From the NCBI GenBank assembly GCA_030710605.1, contig CP092877.1, positions 69,748,465 to 69,812,464 on the forward strand: 64,000 nucleotides of DNA, in the 5' to 3' direction. The notes below the pieces were generated by a model, which worked only from the letters and a program-made list of their open reading frames with translations, was not told the origin of the DNA and did not search any database. This stretch comes from Cordylochernes scorpioides (lineage: Eukaryota > Arthropoda > Arachnida > Pseudoscorpiones > Chernetidae). Both the position numbers and the translations under genes were made by a program. Of this stretch, positions 54,992 to 64,000 are shown one piece after another. How positions within the stretch are numbered: position 1 is the first letter of the stretch; each line of letters starts with the position of its first letter.

Positions 54992-55520
54992 CAGTATGAC
55001 CTTCATTAGAAGACACTCGAGCTTGAAGACACCGCTCTACAAAGGACAGTTTTCATCACCAAAATAACCATTCTTTACTGATTAGCAACTCTCCAGTAAG
55101 AGGGCAAATCTCTCTAAAGGACACTTTGGGTGTATAATTAGGAGGCAACTCCGCCTTGCCGGTCCCAAGCCCCGATGAAAAAGGAGGAGGGGGAGCAGTA
55201 ACAAGCTCACTAAAAAACCTGGGTTCAGCTGGCCCAGCTGATAGTACCCTGTAAGGGTTCCTAATCCAGGGATACAGGATGAGTCTGTACTCCATGTTAG
55301 GAGCGGCTGCACATGGCGTCTGTTCCTCATATCAGAGGCGGCCATTTCTTTTGGAGCCAAGTCGGTCTGCCACTGAGTAGTGCTCCCAGTCTTAATGACA
55401 AAGGCAGACGCATTCTACTTCACCCAGTCATGTTTGTCAAGTCTCAAGCTTGATACCCTAATATGATTGAGTGGAGATAAGAAAGAAGAATTAGGGGGCA
55501 ATTACAGGGAGGTTCTACTA
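54992..55520. mobile_element. Tigger-like MITE split by SINE-E
   Basis: CAGTATGACCTTCATTAGAA on the left and acagggaggttctac on the right. SINE-E sits between aattaggaggcaa (55137) and aattagggggcaa (55489), a 13-bp duplication. Confidence 0.75.
55150..55488 (+). mobile_element. SINE-E with target-site duplication
   Basis: Runs from ctccgccttgccggtcccaa to gagtggagataagaaagaag. The duplication proves that both ends belong to one retroposed unit, including the LINE-E-like tail. Confidence 0.8.
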
Positions 55521-55529
55521 TACTAGATA

Positions 55530-56125
55530 ATTGAGCTTACTCTCCTAGGAGAGAAGTCTTTACTCCACTACATTTTACGCTAAAAAAAAAGTTATCTTCC
55601 CAAATGAATGTTGCTACTTAGTAAAATGGCAATTATGGCAATAAAAATGTCATTTGTAGAGAGGTATTGCCGGTGATGTGCTAGCCAAACTTTTGTCTCT
55701 GTGCATGAGCTACAATTTGCCAGGCACCTTTTGGTGTCTGTACTTGAGAGTTTTTTTTTTTTTTTCCTGAAGGCGTTTCTTATTTTATATTCATCTCAAG
55801 CTATCAGGTATCACTTCTATAGGAGTATATGATAAAATATGGATATATTTCGTTGATTAAAACAATGTCCATCTTATAACATCAAAAACATTATTGAGAA
55901 AACATAGCTTTTTAAATGCAAAGAACAATTTGACGAATTGGAGAGAAGAGAAACTTGAGAGTTAGTAAAAGAGAGCCCACTACACCATGCTAATCCCAGT
56001 TCTCTTGGAGAGGTATTACACCCTGGCTCTCATACATAGGAGAGTTGACTACCTACCCTGGCTCTCTCACACTTACAACATATTTTTAAACTTTTACCCC
56101 AAATATACATGACAAACACCATAAT
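55530..56125. other. No feature recognised
   Basis: AT-rich. A partial Tigger-like segment may lie at 55610-55665 (ggcaattatggcaataaaaa). Confidence 0.4.
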
Positions 56126-56129
56126 AATG

Positions 56130-56265
56130 CACAATTTGTATTATAGATTATAAACACAAGGTAATAAGACCAAATAAATAAATAAATAGTGTGTGACGTT
56201 TCGGTAACAGCATTGTTACCACTTCAGACAAAAGTACTGAATTGTCTGAAGATAGTTAATTATGG
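56130..56265 (-). repeat. PLE-A half copy
   Basis: gcacaatttgtattatagat, gtaataagaccaaataaata, gtgacgtttcggtaacagca, ttgttaccacttcagac. The box is shortened (one base pair lost at the hairpin foot). Confidence 0.6.
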
Positions 56266-56896
56266 TGGGAGTTTGTGGCTGATTGTGTAGGTCAAGAGCT
56301 ATTGATGTCATTTTTATAAAAGTGCTTGCTGCAAGTTTCATTCTTAGATATTTTATACCACCAACTTTCCAATTCCTTTATAAAAATTTGAAAAGAGTAA
56401 GTAACAAAAAGAAAGCAAACACACATACACAAAATACAAATGTAAACATTTTTAATGTAACGCCAATAATCTTTTTAAACATAAAGAAAAAAAACTATAC
56501 AATATATGTATGTATATATATATTTTAAAAAATAGTGTTAACAAAAATAAATTTTTAAAAGAAAAAAAAAAAAGCTACAAAAAATGTATATATACAATTA
56601 TAACATAGAAAAAAAATTGAAAACATTATCTTAACAATAATAAAAAAAATAGCTACAACATATATATATTTAAACACTAGCAATATGCAAATTTTAATAG
56701 GTTAGTAAAACAAGGAATGTGGTAGATTTAATTAACAAAAACATCCTCCACTTCATTGAACTCTTCATCTCAAATTCAAGTATTAATAACAATCATAGAG
56801 GAATGAAGAGACTTCCCAAAACAGAAAATAATAACAACAACAATTATAAATAAACACTAGCAGATATTACAAAGACTACACAATATATTTTATATA

Positions 56897-57070
56897 CAGT
56901 AAAACCCCTCTATAGCAAACCCCATTGGGACTGTACCAGTAGTTCACTATAGCAATAGTTTTTTTATAGCTATAGTTCACTGTGTTATAAAATAAAAATG
57001 GAGATTATTTCAGGTTTGTTATAAGGGAAGATTCACTATAACCCAGGTTTATTTTAGCAAAGTTTTACTG
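56897..57070. mobile_element. Tigger/pogo-like MITE
   Basis: CAGTAAAACCCCTCTATAGC and the complement of tttattttagcaaagtttta. Related to the long copy 22838-24111. Confidence 0.7.
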
Positions 57071-57429
57071 TATATATAATTAAATATTTGTGGAATTTTT
57101 TTTTCAAATTATATTCAATTGATTACCTTTTAACTGAAATTACTTCATAATAGTTTACTTAACTTTACCTTCGATACACCAATTTGTGTCTTTTATTAAG
57201 TCATCTCTCTCTTTAATTGAGACTAATTAGTTCCAATTATCATGTCTCCCCCAATTAACAAATATAAACCACTATAATATACACCTCAATCAATCAATCA
57301 CAAAAGTAAATTGTACTGGGATCTGGTGAATAAATTCAGGCATCTCCTGATCGTGTAAATAAAGGTTGCTGATGGCTTGCACCATTTCTGTTTGGAATAA
57401 ATATCAACTAATTGAATAATATAAATCAA

Positions 57430-57720
57430 CTAGCCGAATGACCTGGGCAACGTGTTTTACCCGATTGAATGTTTTTATTCAAATACTATTTGTTACAATT
57501 ATAAATTGGCGCCTTAAATAAATGCATATATTAGTTAATAACTATAGCCTATGTGCTTTATCTGTCTATGTACTGTTGGATTCCGTAGGCGTCTCTTACT
57601 GGGGGGGGCAAAGGTGGCGTGATCGTAGCCAACCAATAGGAGGGCGCCATTCCAAAAAGAAAGCAAACGGTGACAGAGATGACCAATTAGGTGATGAAGA
57701 ATGATGCTCGTAACTGTATA
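57430..57720 (-). mobile_element. Helitron-like element, internally deleted
   Basis: CTAGCCGAATGACCTGGGCA, gcatatattagttaataact, then ggggggggcaaaggtggcgt. It lacks one internal arm present in 36445-36867. Confidence 0.55.
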
Positions 57721-57827
57721 AATCAATGATTAGTTGATAGGTATTCTGACAGAGATGGAGAAAGCAACTTTTAGTTATGCTATCAGGATGCTTTTCTCTT
57801 TATATATATATATGTAATAAAAAGGCA

Positions 57828-58040
57828 TATATTGTATTTAATAAAATATTTATTTTGCCAATATTTCGGTTGGCTGTACGCTAAACCTTTATAAAGGCAT
57901 TACATTTTTTTGTATACCATTATATACCTTTAGGTATACAAAAATGTAATGCCTTGATGATAAAGGTTTGGCGTTGAGCCAACTGAAATATTGGCAAAAT
58001 AAATATTTTATTAAATCCAATATATGCCTTTTTATTATCT
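57828..58040. repeat. Family H, full palindromic copy with two PLE-type hairpins
   Basis: aaaaaggcatatattgtatt to the mirrored end. The inner part of each arm has a hairpin (ggtttggcgttgagccaac) followed by tGAAATATTGG. Confidence 0.6.
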
Positions 58041-58079
58041 AATGAATTAAATATGGATTGCTCTATTCTCAAAATATAT

Positions 58080-59990
58080 ATATATGGTGTCCGCTTGGTT
58101 TTCCTCCACTTCCAAGGTCTCCCTAAGTCACCCATGCACAGTTCTTTACCACCCAGCCATTGTGTGGGGTTTAGCTCACACAGATGCTACACAAGCTAAC
58201 AGTTTCTGCTGCCACATGGTAGGTGACATGCATGCTCACTGACCACATGTTACACAAAGGTGTATTCAACCAGAAATGGCACACCATGTTTTAAAGTCAA
58301 AATAAATATTTAATCTCCAATGTGACCTCAAGTTGGGCTACTTAAGTTCAATTTACTGTTACTTATTTTTAAGTTGAAAAAAATAAAGAAGCAAGTTGAA
58401 TTGGCTGTTTTAAACATACTCATTTTTTTTTTCTGTTGCATGTGGGACCAGTACTCTAGTTTTTAAAATAATCTTTAATATCACAATTTGCATTAAAGCA
58501 ACCAATTTTGGTAAATTTTGGAATGTTTAGAGAATTGGGACTAGTTCCTCAGTAAATTTCATTGAATGAATAGTAACTACATAGGCTTCCACTGTTTTGG
58601 AACACTTTTTGTTTAAATCATGCCACAGATCTGATAAAACCTCACTATTTCAATATAAACTAGCACACACTATAGTGCAGGACATTTTTGTAAAGTCCTA
58701 ACAACACAAATCCAATATGGAATATCTCCAGTTTAATAACAATCTCTCTAAAACAAAAAAAAAAGGTTGAAAAATTAAAATGAAGATTCTAAAACTAACT
58801 CTGTACACTTATGTATATAAATATTAGGGGTGTGAATAGGTATAATATATAATAAAAGATATAGGGTGGATTATATATCTCTACACCAGATTTCCAATAT
58901 GTAAATATACCGGGGATGCAATATTAATTTAATTTACATACTTAATATAAATACATAATCTAAATATATACAGTCAATGTTCCTTTAATTGGACTCATTG
59001 AGGAAAAGAAAAAAGGCAGATTTAAAATCTCTTTCAATTTGTAAAAATGTGTGTAAAATTGGGACTTGCTGAGGTCCAATTTTAGGTCTCCCAGTGAGTC
59101 TACTTTAGAGCTGACATAACCCGGATTACAATTAGATAAAAACCCAGTGAAATAATAATTACTCTATACAACAGGTAATGTTTGCCAATTGACTAAAGAA
59201 AGTGGAAAAAAATTCTAATAAAAAACAAACTTGATGGGGAAATCTGTATATAACACATATGCTGCAACAATTTTAAAACTCGCAACAAATAACAAACAAT
59301 AGAGAATCCAACAATTATCACACATCACCATTGTTGCACACAACAAAAAAAACCTCTTTCCTCCAACTAAAACCTTTTGCAATTAAAATAAATCATAGAT
59401 TTACATTATCATAAAGTGTTAGCATCAACTAAGAATTTCCAGCCTCAAGTAAGTCAACTTTACATGATATGTGACTTAAAAACTGTGTAAATAGTCCTTA
59501 GAACCAAGAAACCAGATATTGACATTATACATGGAAATTGGAGACACAGAAAACAACCTCTTTAATTCCTGCATCAACTAGACAAAAAGGAGAACAAGAA
59601 TCAAAGATGTGAGGTTTGGATGGTAGGTGGCTGCACTATCACTGTCCATTTTGGACTAATTTGGTCTAGGTTAACTTCAGAGGGAACTTACAAATTGGCC
59701 CCTTTCTAAAAACCCATCTCTTATTATAGAATATTTCTTGTCATAGCAAAAGGAATATCTCTGGGGGGAAAAACTGATATGCTGTTTGCTCACATTCAAA
59801 AAAAGGTCTCATGAAATGAAATCTTTAAACAATTTAACTAAAAAATTATAATTGAAATGATCAAAATAATTTGTAAAATATATGATGCAACCATCCCTAA
59901 ATCTCTATTATATGTAAATAAGAGGGGTCCTATGTAGGTAGATTCCCTAAAATATATTTTACCAACTAGCACTGTATCTACAGTAGAGTT
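58080..59990. other. AT-rich intergenic stretch, nothing recognised
   Basis: No member of the repeat families above and no convincing coding frame in 1.9 kb. Could include distal 3' UTR of TDH (minus). Confidence 0.45.
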
Positions 59991-60017
59991 TGTTTGCTAG
60001 ATTTATAACTCTAAATT

Positions 60018-60330
60018 AACTCTGCCCTTGCCGGTCCCAAGCCCGGATGAAAAAGGAGGAGGGGGAGCAGTAACAAGCTCACTAAAAAACCTGGGTTCAG
60101 CTGGCCGGGCTGATAGTACCCTGTTAGGGCTCCTAATCCAGGGATACAGGATGAGCAGCGTCTGTACTCCATGTTAGGAGCGGCTGCACATGGCGTCAGT
60201 TCCTCATGTCAGAGGCGGCCATTTCTTTTGGAGCTAAGTCAGCCTGCCACTGAGTAGTGCTCCCAGTCTTAATGACAAAGGCAGACGCATTCTACTTCAC
60301 CCAGTGTGAGATAAGAAAGAAGAAGAAGAT
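60018..60330 (+). mobile_element. SINE-E, full copy with short tail
   Basis: ctctgcccttgccggtccca, core tcctaatccagggatacagg, gcctgccactgagtagtgct. The tail is reduced to gagataagaaagaagaagaa. Confidence 0.75.
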
Positions 60331-60679
60331 AACTCTAAATTTGCTTCCTTGTGCAACTCAATCTAAACTGAAAACTAAACTGTGTTGGTCTCAATATTTT
60401 GAGAGAGGGCAAGCTACTACAGTAGGGACTCCCACGAGAGACCCTAGCCTACAAACATAGCTAAACTAAGCCTCTCCTAGAAGTGGTCTATTATTGGAGT
60501 GTTTTAGTTGAAAGACTCCTCATGTCTTACCCCAACATGATCCAGTCCCTAATAAGAGATCACCTCCATGGAGACTGGACTCAGACATGTTAGAGGCAAT
60601 CTCTCTCATGTGAGACTACTGTATTCAACAAAAAGATAGCATTAACACAATTATGTTACGATGTACTAGAGCGCCATCT

Positions 60680-60828
60680 GTTATCAAATTATAAAACTAT
60701 TTTAGAGGCGTATTATTCTTTTTAAAATAAAACAGTTTCTACTGTCCTTATCGCAGTAAGGACAGTAGAAATTGTTTTATTTTAAAAAGAATATTACGCC
60801 TCTCAAATAGTTTTATAATTTGATTAAC
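60680..60828. repeat. Near-perfect 70-bp inverted repeat
   Basis: aaattataaaactattttag ... gtttctactgtccttatc, then gcagtaaggacagtagaaat ... mirrored to aatttgat. Almost no loop. Confidence 0.75.
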
Positions 60829-60984
60829 ACAATTATTTATAAAAAGAAATATAAATACAAAAAAACAAATAAAACTATAGAAAAATGAAATGTTGAAAAT
60901 ATAACATTATGATAAATAAGAGTTAACCAGCAGTAAACAAGGAATGGTGATAGACAGACAGTGAGTACATCCTATCTATCTATC

Positions 60985-64000
<3,016 letters not shown>

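Overview
This is animal nuclear DNA. It has intron-rich genes with GT-AG splice sites, long AT-rich introns, and very dense mobile-element remnants. The four genes are broadly conserved in metazoans. The element mix (Penelope-like elements, mariner, Tigger-like MITEs, Helitron-like elements, tRNA-derived SINEs, RNase H-type and CR1-like LINEs) fits an invertebrate. I cannot fix the phylum from the sequence alone.

Genes, left to right. (1) BRAP, plus strand, about 111-18337: ten exons, with the 5' end outside the window. It encodes the end of the BRAP2/RRM-like region, a reduced RING, the zf-UBP finger and the coiled coil. (2) SRPRB, minus strand, 30345-20302: eight exons, complete, 223 residues. 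(3) DDA1, plus strand, 43354 or 43366 to 47862: two exons. (4) TDH (L-threonine 3-dehydrogenase), minus strand, 64000-60985: the last three exons, with the 5' end outside the window. They form no operon or pathway. They are unrelated housekeeping or ubiquitin-pathway neighbours.

Everything else is mainly repeats. A Penelope-like element (PLE) with an inverted 5'-truncated partner fills 6367-10380 inside a BRAP intron. A broken mariner lies just upstream of a BRAP exon. A 1.1-kb minisatellite sits in the last BRAP intron, and a 14-copy 121-bp satellite at 38.8-40.5 kb. A dispersed family that I call PLE-A (unit exactly 120 bp where tandem, 32041-32400) carries a hammerhead-ribozyme-like core: CTGANGA, then a 7-bp hairpin, then GAAACGTC. 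It is the most interesting signal in the window. The same layout (hairpin, GAAA, 4-nt palindrome) occurs at the ends of the full PLE and in at least three other repeat families here.

Two SINE-like families (SINE-C and SINE-E) share a core of about 95 bp but carry different 3' tails. Each tail matches the 3' end of a different LINE seen in the window (LINE-C and LINE-E). A third, tRNA-headed SINE (SINE-1) has about twelve copies, several with target-site duplications. Nested insertions can be read at 33.7-35.7 kb (three levels), 51.7-54.0 kb (LINE in LINE) and 55.0-55.5 kb (SINE in MITE).
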